DNA of 64,000 nt. It comes from Thalassovita aquimarina. Lineage in GTDB: Bacteria; Pseudomonadota; Alphaproteobacteria; Rhodobacterales; Rhodobacteraceae. Below are positions 17,781 to 26,458 of the stretch, piece by piece. Within the stretch, counting starts at the first letter, position 1. Each line of letters begins with the position of its first letter. The DNA is taken from assembly GCF_018219815.1 (NCBI RefSeq), contig NZ_JADMKU010000014.1, forward strand, positions 1 to 64,000, given 5' to 3'. A program made the translations under genes and the position numbers. The notes under the pieces were generated by a model that ran no database searches, was not told where the DNA came from, and was given only the letters and a program-made list of their open reading frames with translations.

Positions 17781-19064
17781 TTAGTTACAACGCTCGGCGA
17801 TGTTGTTTTCTTTGGCATACGCCTCGGAATCCGCGGCAACCAGCGGCGCCAGAACGTCCTGATCCGACTGCATGTAGTCGGTGATCATGCTCCAGGTGCC
17901 GGCTTTCGCGTCCCACTGGGTCACAGCACCGAAGCCATCACCACCGTGGTTTTCACAGCTCACCTTGAAGGACGGGCCGAAGTTCGGCAGACCAAGCATG
18001 GTCATCTTGCCTTCGGTGATCTCAAGGTTTTCCATACCATCGCGCATCATCGCGGGGGTGATGGCCGAGGTGCCGTGGATCTGCTGAGCGGTCTTGGCCG
18101 CTTCGGCCGCCAGCATCGCCGCGTAAAGGCCGCGGTTATACAGGACGGTACCGATCTGGTCACCCGCGCCCGCTGCCTTGCCTTCGTCGACAACATAGTC
18201 CTGAATGTCCTGGAACAGCGGATAATCCGAACCCACGTTGTGGAAGGTCAGCGCCTTGTAGCCATCCGCGGCTTCGCCAGCGGCTTTCACGTCGTTTTCC
18301 GAACCCGACCACCAGACACCGATGAAGTTTTCCATCGGGAAGCGGATGTTCACGGCTTCCTGGATCGCGACCTGGTTCATCACGCCCCAGCCCCACATGA
18401 TCACGTAATCGGGACGTTCGCGACGGATTTGCAGCCACTGCGATTTCTGTTCCTGACCGGGGTGGTCCACCGGCAGCAGGGTCAGATCGTAGCCGTGCTT
18501 CTTGGACAGCTCTTCCAGGGTACGGATCGGTTCCTTGCCGTAAGCCGAGTTGTGATAGACCAGCGCGACCTTCTTGCCGCTGAGGTCACCGCCGTTGATG
18601 TCAAGCAGGTGCTTGATCGCGATCGACGCCCCGTCCCAGTAGTTCGCCGGGTAGTTGAAGACGTTGCTGAACACCTTGCCGTTCTTGGCCGAGGTCCGGC
18701 CATAGCCCATCGAGTGCAGCGGGATACCATCCGCGGTCACCTTGGGGATCAGCTGATAGGTGATACCGGTCGACAGCGGCTGATAGACCAGCGCGCCGGA
18801 ACCCTTGGTGGATTCGTAGCATTCGACACCTTTTTCGGTGTTATAGCCGGTTTCGCATTCGATCAGGTTGATCTTTTCGCCGCCGATACCGCCATCGCGT
18901 TCGTTCAGCAGGGTGAAATAGTCGGCATAGCCGTCGGCAAACGGAATGCCGTTCGCGGCATAGGGGCCGGTCCGGTAGCTGAGCGACGTGAAGGTCAGGT
19001 CAGCCATGGCCGGCGATGCCGCCATAAGAGCAGCAACCGCTGCCGTGATCAGTTTCATTTTCAT
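17781..19064 (-). CDS. livK: Periplasmic substrate-binding protein of the Liv-type importer
   Basis: A 427-residue type-I periplasmic binding protein with signal peptide (KLITAAVAALMAASPAMA). The length and the conserved blocks (LINERDGGIGGEKINLIE, VALVYHNSAYGKEP) fit the Peripla_BP_6 family linked to amide, urea, amino acid and aromatic acid importers. The start at 19064 is fixed by GGGAGG 9 bases upstream; a second ATG is at 19058. It lies between livM and livF. The ligand is unknown, but the flanking CoA ligases make an organic acid likely. Confidence 0.88.
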   Translation of the reverse strand: MKMKLITAAVAALMAASPAMADLTFTSLSYRTGPYAANGIPFADGYADYFTLLNERDGGIGGEKINLIECETGYNTEKGVECYESTKGSGALVYQPLSTGITYQLIPKVTADGIPLHSMGYGRTSAKNGKVFSNVFNYPANYWDGASIAIKHLLDINGGDLSGKKVALVYHNSAYGKEPIRTLEELSKKHGYDLTLLPVDHPGQEQKSQWLQIRRERPDYVIMWGWGVMNQVAIQEAVNIRFPMENFIGVWWSGSENDVKAAGEAADGYKALTFHNVGSDYPLFQDIQDYVVDEGKAAGAGDQIGTVLYNRGLYAAMLAAEAAKTAQQIHGTSAITPAMMRDGMENLEITEGKMTMLGLPNFGPSFKVSCENHGGDGFGAVTQWDAKAGTWSMITDYMQSDQDVLAPLVAADSEAYAKENNIAERCN

Positions 19065-19143
19065 CGGTAAAATTCCTCCCTTTGGTCATATCCGATGGAT
19101 TGGTGCCGGGGTTATTCTCCCGGGCATTTGGCAGGGCCCGTCC

Positions 19144-20220
19144 TTAGTGCGGGAAGGGCCAAAGCCTTAGTTTTTCCTTGGCGACGCGCCACAGTTGCGC
19201 CAGCCCGTGAGGTTCGGCGATCAGAAAGATGATGATCATCGCCCCCACGATCATGAATTCAAGATGCGCGGCCAGATCGGTCGGCCAGCCCAGCTGCCCC
19301 ACCAGAATGTTCTTCAGCAACACCGGCAGCAGCACCAGGAAGGCCGCCCCGGCAAAGGATCCGAAAATCGACCCCAGGCCGCCGATGATGATCATGAACA
19401 ACACCAGGAACGATTTGGTGATGCCGAAGGCCTCGCCCACCTCGACCGCGCCGAGATAAACCGAGAAGAACAGCGCGCCCGACACGCCGATGAAGAACGA
19501 ACTCACGGCAAAGGCGCTGAGCTTGGATTTCAGCGGATCGACGCCGATGATTTCAGCCGCGATATCCATGTCGCGGATCGCCATCCATTTCCGCCCCTGC
19601 ATGCCGCGGGTCAGGTTGCGTGCCACGATCGCGCAGATCGTCACAAAGACGAGGCAGAACAGATAGGCCGCCCAGGCATGGGTGTTGGGGCCGGTCACCG
19701 CGATGCCGAACACGGTGCGTTCCGGCGACGAAATCTGGCCCGAGGCCGAGTAGTTGTAGAACCACGGCACCTTGTTGAACAGCCACACCAGAAAGAACTG
19801 CGCCGCCAGCGTCGCCACCGCGAGGTAGAACCCCTTGATCCGCAAGCTGGGCAGGCCAAAGGCCACGCCGACCAACGCGGTCACGCCACCGGCCAGCAGC
19901 ACGTGGAAGAAGATGTTCACTTCCGGGAAGGAGGTCATGAGCTTGTAGCAGGCATAGGCGCCCACCGCCATGAAACCGCCGGTCCCCAGCGACACCTGTC
20001 CGCAATAGCCCACCAGGATGTTCAGCCCGATCGCCGCGATCGAATAGATCAGGAACGGCATGAAGACCGCGTTCACCCAGTAATCGTTGATCACCACCGG
20101 GACGATCAGAAAGGCGAAAAACAGGACGAAGTAATAGCGGTACCGGTCGAACTTGATCGGGAAGGTCTGGTTGTCGTCGACATAGGACGTTTTGAAGTCG
20201 CCCGCCTCACGATAGAACAT
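19144..20220 (-). CDS. livM: LivM-type ABC transporter permease
   Basis: A 358-residue inner-membrane permease with about ten hydrophobic segments and the family signature LNILVGYCGQVSLGTGGFMAVGAY split by a loop. The region near residue 240 (GMQGRKWMAIRDMDIAAEIIGVD) is the cytoplasmic coupling element that contacts the ATPases. The hydrophilic N terminus (about 30 residues) is a little longer than usual. Start at 20220, 25 bases after the small membrane protein gene. It pairs with LivH. Confidence 0.9.
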   Translation of the reverse strand: MFYREAGDFKTSYVDDNQTFPIKFDRYRYYFVLFFAFLIVPVVINDYWVNAVFMPFLIYSIAAIGLNILVGYCGQVSLGTGGFMAVGAYACYKLMTSFPEVNIFFHVLLAGGVTALVGVAFGLPSLRIKGFYLAVATLAAQFFLVWLFNKVPWFYNYSASGQISSPERTVFGIAVTGPNTHAWAAYLFCLVFVTICAIVARNLTRGMQGRKWMAIRDMDIAAEIIGVDPLKSKLSAFAVSSFFIGVSGALFFSVYLGAVEVGEAFGITKSFLVLFMIIIGGLGSIFGSFAGAAFLVLLPVLLKNILVGQLGWPTDLAAHLEFMIVGAMIIIFLIAEPHGLAQLWRVAKEKLRLWPFPH

Positions 20221-20245
20221 GTTTATTCCTCTTCGAATTCTGCGC

Positions 20246-20503
20246 TTACAGCGGGTGCTGCGCCTGCGCCTCTTCACGGCGCGCGGCATCGAGTTTCTTG
20301 GACTTGGCGGCATAGCCGCTGTCTTCGGCGAAGCGGACCAGCTTCAGGTAGGCGAAGATCCCCACCGCGAAACCGACGAAAGCCAGGATCGCCGAAATCG
20401 TCAACTGTCGCCCGGAAAACCCATCCGCGGTCAGGGCCAGGTAGCCGAAGGCCCAGAACCCTGCCCAAGCGACGACGTTGATCAGTGCGAGAAGCTTCTG
20501 CAT
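20246..20503 (-). CDS. Small two-helix membrane protein inside the Liv operon
   Basis: An 85-residue protein with two hydrophobic helices (about 3-26, LLALINVVAWAGFWAFGYLAL, and 35-57, ISAILAFVGFAVGIFAYLKLV) and a charged cytoplasmic tail ending in EEAQAQHPL. The ATG lies 3 bases after livH and the stop 25 bases before livM, on the same strand, so it is an integral part of the operon. I do not recognise the family. A helper or stabilising subunit for the LivHM channel is a plausible inference from position only. Confidence 0.75.
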   Translation of the reverse strand: MQKLLALINVVAWAGFWAFGYLALTADGFSGRQLTISAILAFVGFAVGIFAYLKLVRFAEDSGYAAKSKKLDAARREEAQAQHPL

Positions 20504-20506
20504 GGC

Positions 20507-21508
20507 TCAGACCCTTTCGATGATCTTTTCACCGAACAGACCCTGCGGACGGAACACCAGGAACAGCAGCGCCAGCACATAGGCGAACCAGTTCTCGGTC
20601 GCGCCGCCGACCAGCGGTCCAATGGTGAATTCGAACATCTTTTCACCCACGCCGATGATCAGCCCGCCGACGATGGCCCCGGGGATCGAGGTGAAGCCGC
20701 CCAGCATCAGCACCGGCAGCGCCTTCAGCGCGATCAGCGACAGCGAAAACTGCACGCCCGATTTCGCGCCCCACATGATGCCCGCGACCAGAGCCACGAA
20801 CCCGGCCACCGACCACACCATCACCCAGATGAAGTTCAGGCTGATGCCGACCGACAGCGCCGCCTGGTGATCGTCGGCCACCGCGCGCATTGCCCGGCCC
20901 TGCTTGGTGTACTGGCTGAACAGAACCAGCACGACCACCAGAATTGCGGCGATTCCTGTCGCGACGATGTCGAGCTTGTCGATGAAGAAGCCATAGAAAT
21001 CTTCGTTGCCGAAGCCCAGCCAGCGGCTGTTGTCTTCGATCCAGAAACTGCCGCCCTGGGGCAGGCCCACGTCCAGTTTCTTGATGTCCGACCCCCACAT
21101 CAGGTCGCCGAAACCTTCCATGAAGTAGGCCAGGCCGATGGTCGCCATGAACAGGATGATCGGTTCCTGCCCGACAAGGTGGCGGAACACGAACTGCTGC
21201 ACGCAATAGGCCAGGATGATCATCACGCCCATGGTCAGGATGATCGAAACCACCGCATTGATATGCCAGCCGAAGTGATGCACCTCGGTGCCCAGTACGG
21301 CGTTGATCAGGTGGCTGAAGGGCACCTGGCCATCCATGATCCCGACCAGCGTCAGCGCCGCGAACAGCGCCATCACGCCCTGGGCATAGTTGAAGATTCC
21401 GCTCGCCTTGTAGATCAGAACAAAGCCAAGCGCGACGAGAGCATAAAGAACGCCCGCCATCAGGCCGTTCAGAAGCACCTCGGTCCCGAAAAGAAGCTGC
21501 GTAGGCAT
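20507..21508 (-). CDS. livH: LivH-type ABC transporter permease
   Basis: A 333-residue permease with about eight membrane segments, opening with the family pattern LLNGLMAGVLYALVALGF and IFNYAQGVMALFAAL. The coupling loop YTKQGRAMRAVADDHQAA and the C-terminal GGFTSIPGAIVGGLIIG are typical of LivH. It is transcribed after livG, with 40 bases between them, and before the small membrane protein gene. Confidence 0.92.
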   Translation of the reverse strand: MPTQLLFGTEVLLNGLMAGVLYALVALGFVLIYKASGIFNYAQGVMALFAALTLVGIMDGQVPFSHLINAVLGTEVHHFGWHINAVVSIILTMGVMIILAYCVQQFVFRHLVGQEPIILFMATIGLAYFMEGFGDLMWGSDIKKLDVGLPQGGSFWIEDNSRWLGFGNEDFYGFFIDKLDIVATGIAAILVVVLVLFSQYTKQGRAMRAVADDHQAALSVGISLNFIWVMVWSVAGFVALVAGIMWGAKSGVQFSLSLIALKALPVLMLGGFTSIPGAIVGGLIIGVGEKMFEFTIGPLVGGATENWFAYVLALLFLVFRPQGLFGEKIIERV

Positions 21509-21548
21509 CTGTTACGCCCCCTTACCCTGTTGAAAGTCGTGCGCGAAA

Positions 21549-22364
21549 TCAGTCATGGGACACCCCCAGATAGGCGTCGATCACGTCCTGGTTGCTGCGC
21601 ACTTCGTCCGGGGTTCCGTCCCCGATTTTCTTGCCGTAATCCATCACGACGACGCGGTCGGACAGGTCCATCACCACGCCCATGTCGTGTTCGATCAGCG
21701 CGATGGTGGTGCCGAATTCATCATTCACGTCGAGGATGAAGCGGCTCATGTCCTCTTTTTCTTCGACGTTCATGCCCGCCATCGGTTCATCGAGCAGCAG
21801 CAGCATCGGTTCGGCCGCCAGCGCACGAGCCAGTTCGACCCGCTTTTTCAAACCATAGGGCAGACGCGCGACCGGCGTTTTGCGGATCGACTGGATTTCC
21901 AGGAAGTCGATGACCTTTTCGACCACCTCGCGGTTTTCCACTTCTTCCCGCTCGGCCTTGCCCTTCCAGATCGCCTGCTGAAACAGGCCGGACTTCATGT
22001 AGTTCAGCCGCCCGGTCATGACGTTGTCGAGAACGCTCATGCCTTCGAACAGCGCGATGTTCTGGAACGTCCGGGCAATGCCCTGCTGCGCCACCTGGTA
22101 GGGTTTCATCGGCGGGCGTTTCGCGCCCTTGAACCAAACCTCGCCCTCCTGCGGCACGTAGAAACCTGAAATCACGTTCAGCATCGAGGATTTGCCGGCC
22201 CCGTTCGGGCCAATGATGGCGCGAATTTCGCCTTCCTTGATGTCGAAGCTGATATCGGTGATCGCCTTCACCCCGCCGAAACGCAGCGTGATGTTCTTCA
22301 TCTCCATCAGCGTGCCGCCGATCTTGCGACCGTCGTCGGTGACATATCCTTCTTCGTTGCTCAT
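21549..22364 (-). CDS. livG: LivG-type ABC transporter ATP-binding protein
   Basis: A 271-residue ATPase. Walker A is GPNGAGKSSM, the long LivG insertion contains GIARTFQNIALFEGMSVLDNV, the signature region is LPYGLKKRVELARAL, where the family usually has LSYGxQR, and Walker B is LLLLDEPMAGM. The C-terminal VRSNQDVIDAYLG is the LivG tail. An N-terminal extension of about 18 residues precedes the nucleotide-binding fold. Its ATG overlaps the stop of the acyl-CoA ligase gene by 4 bases (ATGA), tying transport to activation of the substrate. Confidence 0.92.
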   Translation of the reverse strand: MSNEEGYVTDDGRKIGGTLMEMKNITLRFGGVKAITDISFDIKEGEIRAIIGPNGAGKSSMLNVISGFYVPQEGEVWFKGAKRPPMKPYQVAQQGIARTFQNIALFEGMSVLDNVMTGRLNYMKSGLFQQAIWKGKAEREEVENREVVEKVIDFLEIQSIRKTPVARLPYGLKKRVELARALAAEPMLLLLDEPMAGMNVEEKEDMSRFILDVNDEFGTTIALIEHDMGVVMDLSDRVVVMDYGKKIGDGTPDEVRSNQDVIDAYLGVSHD

Positions 22365-24334
22365 TCTGCCGCCACCTTCTGCGTTGTCACCGGCACCACC
22401 GCGGCATCGATCAGCTTCAGCGTCGCGCTGATCGATCCCTTGCGGCCGTCCTCGTAGGTCACTTCGGTTTCGGTGAAGATTTCATCCTTGCCGCCATAGA
22501 GCGCATCGATCAGATCGCTGTACTTGTCCTCGATGATCCGGCGGCGCACCTTGCGGGTACGGGTCAGTTCGCCGTCATCGGCATCCAGTTCCTTGTGCAG
22601 CACCAGGAAGCGGTGGATCTGGCAACCCGACAGCATTTCGTCCTGCGCCACAGATTTATTGACCTCTTCCACGTGATCCTTGATCGCGGCCAGAACCTGC
22701 GGATGCCCCGCCAGTTCCTGGTAGGAGGAATAGGCGATGTTGTTGCGTTCAGCCCAGTTGCCGACCGCGGACAGGTCGATGTTGATGAAGGCCATGCATT
22801 GGTCGCGGCCATTGCCGAACACCACCGCCTCGAGGATGTTGGGGTAGAATTTCAGCTTGTTTTCAACGTATTTCGGCGCGAACAGGCTGCCATCGGCCAT
22901 CTTGCCGACATCCTTGGCGCGGTCGATGATCCGCAGATGCCCGGTACCGGGTTCGATGAAACCCGCATCGCCGGTTGCGACCCAGCCTTTGGCATCCTTG
23001 GTCGAGGCGGTGCTTTCGGGGTTCTTGTAATATTCCTCGAACACGCCGGGGCTGCGATAGAACACCTCGCCATTGTCGGCGATCTTCAGCTCGACGCCGG
23101 GCGAGGGCACGCCGACCGTGTCGGAACGCACTTCGCCATCGGGCTGCGCGGTGATGAACACCGTCGCCTCGGTCTGGCCGTAAAGCTGTTTCAGGTTGAT
23201 GCCCAGCGAACGGTAGAAATCGAAGATTTCCGGCCCGATCGCTTCGCCCGCGGTGTAGCCCACGCGCACCCGGCTGAAGCCCAAGGTGTTCTTCAGCGGT
23301 CCATAGACGAACAGGTTGCCCAGCCAGTATTTGAACCGGTCCCCGAAGCCCACCGGCTTGCCGTCCAGAATCGACGGGCCGACCTTCTTGGCGTGGGCCA
23401 TGAAATAGTCGAACATCCGCTTCTTCAGCTTGCCCGCGTCTTCCATCCGGATCATCACGTTGGTCAGCTGGGTTTCGAACACCCGCGGCGGGGCGAAGTA
23501 ATAGGTCGGGCCGATTTCGCGCAGGTCCACCGTCAGCGTATCGGCGCTTTCGGGGCAGTTGACGCAGAAGCCGCACCAATAGGCCTGCCCGATCGAGAAG
23601 ATGAAGTCGCCCACCCAGGCCATCGGCAGATAGGCGAGGATTTCTTCGTTCCCGCGCAGATGGTCGAATTCAGCGGAATTCTTGGCGCTTTCGATCACGT
23701 TGCGGTTCGACAGAACCACGCCCTTGGGCTTGCCGGTTGTGCCCGAGGTGTACAGCATCACGCAGATGCTGGAATAATCCAGCTTGGCTTCGCGGCGGCG
23801 CAGTTCCGGCGTCAGTTCATCGCGTGCGGCGTGGCCCTGTTCCTGGATATGCGCGAATTCGTGCAGGCGGGAATGGTCGTATTTCCGCATCCCGCGCGGA
23901 TCGAGATAGATCATGTGCTCGAACTGGTGCAGGCGATCCTGAATCTCGATCACCTTGTCGACCTGTTCCTGGTCCTCGGCGATCACGAAACGCGCGCCGC
24001 AGTGATCCAGAACATAGGCCATCTCTTCCGCGGCGCTGTCCTGATAGAGCGGTACCGGGATCGCGCCGACAGATTCGGCGGCCACCATCGACCAGTACAT
24101 GTAAGGACGGTTGCGCCCGATGATCGCGATGAAATCGCCTTCGTTGACGCCAAGATTGATCAGGCCCAGTGCGAGATTGGTGATCTCTGCCTCTGTCTCT
24201 TTCCAGGTCCAGCTTTGCCAGATGCCGAATTCTTTTTCCCGATAGGCGGGACGATCGCCGTATTCGGTGGCGTTACGGTGCAACAACGCCGGGATGGACG
24301 TCAGTCCACCCGCCGCCTGTGACGGTTGTGCCAA
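22361..24334 (-). CDS. Long-chain-type acyl-CoA ligase heading the Liv operon
   Basis: A 657-residue AMP-forming ligase of the FAA1-like class that converts a carboxylic acid to acyl-CoA. Motifs: YTSGTTGKPKG (ATP phosphate loop), YGQTEATVFIT, GWVATGDAGFIEPG, and a basic C-terminal block (TRTRKVRRRIIEDKY) close to the catalytic lysine position. The start is a TTG at 24334 (MAQPSQAAGG): GGGAGG stands 7 bases before it, while upstream ATGs lack any such site. It is coupled to livG through an ATGA overlap. Long-chain-type ligases of this size also accept aryl and branched acids, so the substrate is open. Confidence 0.88.
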   Translation of the reverse strand: MAQPSQAAGGLTSIPALLHRNATEYGDRPAYREKEFGIWQSWTWKETEAEITNLALGLINLGVNEGDFIAIIGRNRPYMYWSMVAAESVGAIPVPLYQDSAAEEMAYVLDHCGARFVIAEDQEQVDKVIEIQDRLHQFEHMIYLDPRGMRKYDHSRLHEFAHIQEQGHAARDELTPELRRREAKLDYSSICVMLYTSGTTGKPKGVVLSNRNVIESAKNSAEFDHLRGNEEILAYLPMAWVGDFIFSIGQAYWCGFCVNCPESADTLTVDLREIGPTYYFAPPRVFETQLTNVMIRMEDAGKLKKRMFDYFMAHAKKVGPSILDGKPVGFGDRFKYWLGNLFVYGPLKNTLGFSRVRVGYTAGEAIGPEIFDFYRSLGINLKQLYGQTEATVFITAQPDGEVRSDTVGVPSPGVELKIADNGEVFYRSPGVFEEYYKNPESTASTKDAKGWVATGDAGFIEPGTGHLRIIDRAKDVGKMADGSLFAPKYVENKLKFYPNILEAVVFGNGRDQCMAFINIDLSAVGNWAERNNIAYSSYQELAGHPQVLAAIKDHVEEVNKSVAQDEMLSGCQIHRFLVLHKELDADDGELTRTRKVRRRIIEDKYSDLIDALYGGKDEIFTETEVTYEDGRKGSISATLKLIDAAVVPVTTQKVAAE

Positions 24335-24450
24335 TTCTGTTCCTCCCAAATGCTCGTTAGTTCCGAGCGTGCGACCGAGTAGCCGCGATTCTCCCTCCTC
24401 CAAGGGATCGAATTAAGGATTCACCGTCAACTTTTTCCTGATCATTTCCC

Positions 24451-24470
24451 AATTGTAACGAATTGTAACA
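24451..24470. promoter_or_regulatory. Tandem 10-bp direct repeat in the divergent promoter region
   Basis: AATTGTAACG is followed directly by AATTGTAACA: two copies one helical turn apart, 66 bases before the kinase start and 117 bases before the ligase start. Tandem direct half sites at 10-11 base spacing are what OmpR/PhoB-type regulators bind, and such a regulator is encoded by this divergent unit. No better promoter element is evident in the 200-base gap. Confidence 0.5.
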
Positions 24471-24535
24471 GGCACACGCGCAATGCTTTTCGCCGCCCGC
24501 GCGGGATGTTAGCCATGTCACAGGGAGAGAATAAA

Positions 24536-26458
24536 ATGGGCCGGAAACCCCTTGATACCGCGGCGATGACGATGGCCGGGCTGAATCTGATTCAGCAGGG
24601 CCTTTCGATATACGACCGTGACCTGAAACTCGTCGCCTGCAATCGACCTTTTCGGGAAATGTTCGACCTTGGAAGCGATCAGGTCCGGCCGGGCGCGGGG
24701 TTCGAGGACACCATCCGCTATCTTGTCGAGCGCGGCGAATATGGCGAGATCGACGACGTCGACGAAGCGGTTCGCGTCCGGGTCGAACAGGCCAAAACCT
24801 TCACGCCGCATTACATGGAACGCAAGCGTGCGAACGGGCAATGGATTTCGGTCGAGGGATCGCCCCTGCCACAGGGTGGCTGGGTGACGGTTTACACCGA
24901 CATCTCCAGACCCAAGCAGCAGGAAGAATTGCTGCGCGCCCGGTCCGAGGAACTGTCGGACAAGGTGCTGACCTATGCCGAACAGCTGGCCACCGCCAAC
25001 CGCAAGCTCGCCGCGACCGTCACCGCGCTGGAAGAAGCCAAACATCAGCTGACCGAAACCGAGGCCCGCACCCGCCAGACCACCGAAATGATGCCCGCCC
25101 ATATCGCCCATGTGGGGATGGACCGTTATTACACCTTTTCCAACCGGAAACTGTCCTCGGTAATGCCGGGGCGGCCATCAAACATCGTCGGGCTGCATAT
25201 CGAGGACGCCCTGGGCACGGATATCTACGCCGCGATCCGGCCGCACCTGGAAGAGGCCTTCGCCGGCACGGCCTCGGTCTTCGAATTTTTCGACGAAGCC
25301 AGTTCGCGCCGCATCCGTGCCGCGTTCACCCCGGCACAGGATACCGGCGGCGAAGACGACGGCGTTTACATCCTGTCGATGGACATCACCCGCGAAACCC
25401 AGGCCCGGACCGCCCTGCAACAGACAAGGCGGCGCGAAATGGCGGCGCAGTTGACCAGCGGCATGGCGCATGATTTTTCCAACCTGCTGACCATCATCCT
25501 GGGCAGCCAGTCGCGGTTGCAGAAAATGGACCTGCCCGCCGACGCCAAGCGCCAGATCGAAGCCACCCTGTCGGCGGCGCATCGCGGCGGATCGCTTCTG
25601 AACCGGATCGCCGACATCACCGGCGCGCGCGAATGGCACCCGGTCCCGGCCGATGTCGGGCTGCTGCTGGACGATCTGCAAATCCTCGCCGCCCCGGCGC
25701 TGCCCGCCAATTTTTCGCTCAACATAAGCAACCTGCTGCATGACAACCGGCTGATGCTCGACACCGGGATGTTGCAGGATTCGCTGCTGAACCTGATCCT
25801 GAACGCCCGCGACGCCTGCGGCAAATCCGGCGAGATCAGCCTGACCGTCGCCCCGGTGCAGAACCTGTGGGCCGAATTCATCCTCGACGATACCGGCCCA
25901 GGATTTTCCGACACCGCGCTGGAACACGCGCTGGAACCCTTCTTCACCACCAAGGGCGGCGAGGGGTCGGGGCTGGGCCTTTCGATGGTCTATGACATGA
26001 CGAAACTCGCCGGCGGCCGCATCGGCGTGTCCAACACCGAAACCGGCGGCCGGGTGGTGATCCGGCTACCGCTGCAACCGGCGCCGCCGCCGCTGGAACC
26101 GGGCCTGGTGCTGCTGGTCGAAGACAGCCCCGACCTGCGCGAAACCGTGCGCTCGATGCTGACCGCGCTTGGCAACACGGTGATCGAGGCCGAAACCGTG
26201 GACGAGGCGCTGGCGTTGCTCGACGGGTTGCCCGACATCGGGCGCATCCTGTCCGACATCACGCTGGCGGGGGAAAAGACCGGGCTCGATCTTCTCGACG
26301 CGCTGCCCGCCGGTCACCCGCCGCTGTCGCTGATGACATCGCTGCCCCCCGATCACCCGCTTTCCCGAACTGCCTCGACGCAGGCGCCATTGCTGCGTAA
26401 ACCCTTTACGCAGTCGCAGCTGACAACCTTCTTGCAACAGGAAACCGCCGCCGAATGA
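24536..26458 (+). CDS. Soluble hybrid sensor histidine kinase with two PAS-like domains
   Basis: A 640-residue cytoplasmic kinase with no membrane segment. Residues about 10-130 form a PAS_7-type domain (LNLIQQGLSIYDRDLKLVACN). A coiled coil runs at 130-190, and a second PAS-like domain at 190-295. The phosphorylated histidine is H312 in SGMAHDFSNLL. The ATPase N box is NLILNARDAC, with DDTGPGF and a GSGLGLSMV lid. A C-terminal receiver carries the phospho-aspartate D574. Start at 24536 (MGRKPLD) after AGGGAGAG; an ATG at 24506 is possible. Its stop overlaps the response regulator gene by 4 bases. It probably senses an intracellular ligand or redox state. Confidence 0.88.
   Translation: MGRKPLDTAAMTMAGLNLIQQGLSIYDRDLKLVACNRPFREMFDLGSDQVRPGAGFEDTIRYLVERGEYGEIDDVDEAVRVRVEQAKTFTPHYMERKRANGQWISVEGSPLPQGGWVTVYTDISRPKQQEELLRARSEELSDKVLTYAEQLATANRKLAATVTALEEAKHQLTETEARTRQTTEMMPAHIAHVGMDRYYTFSNRKLSSVMPGRPSNIVGLHIEDALGTDIYAAIRPHLEEAFAGTASVFEFFDEASSRRIRAAFTPAQDTGGEDDGVYILSMDITRETQARTALQQTRRREMAAQLTSGMAHDFSNLLTIILGSQSRLQKMDLPADAKRQIEATLSAAHRGGSLLNRIADITGAREWHPVPADVGLLLDDLQILAAPALPANFSLNISNLLHDNRLMLDTGMLQDSLLNLILNARDACGKSGEISLTVAPVQNLWAEFILDDTGPGFSDTALEHALEPFFTTKGGEGSGLGLSMVYDMTKLAGGRIGVSNTETGGRVVIRLPLQPAPPPLEPGLVLLVEDSPDLRETVRSMLTALGNTVIEAETVDEALALLDGLPDIGRILSDITLAGEKTGLDLLDALPAGHPPLSLMTSLPPDHPLSRTASTQAPLLRKPFTQSQLTTFLQQETAAE

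Noticed and set aside
19105-19127. Imperfect hairpin between livM and livK
   Set aside because: The stem has a mismatch and short arms. It is much weaker than the hairpin after livK and does not merit a feature.
22595-24322. Open frame of 575 codons antisense to the acyl-CoA ligase
   Set aside because: Mirror of a well-supported ligase. No motif of its own.
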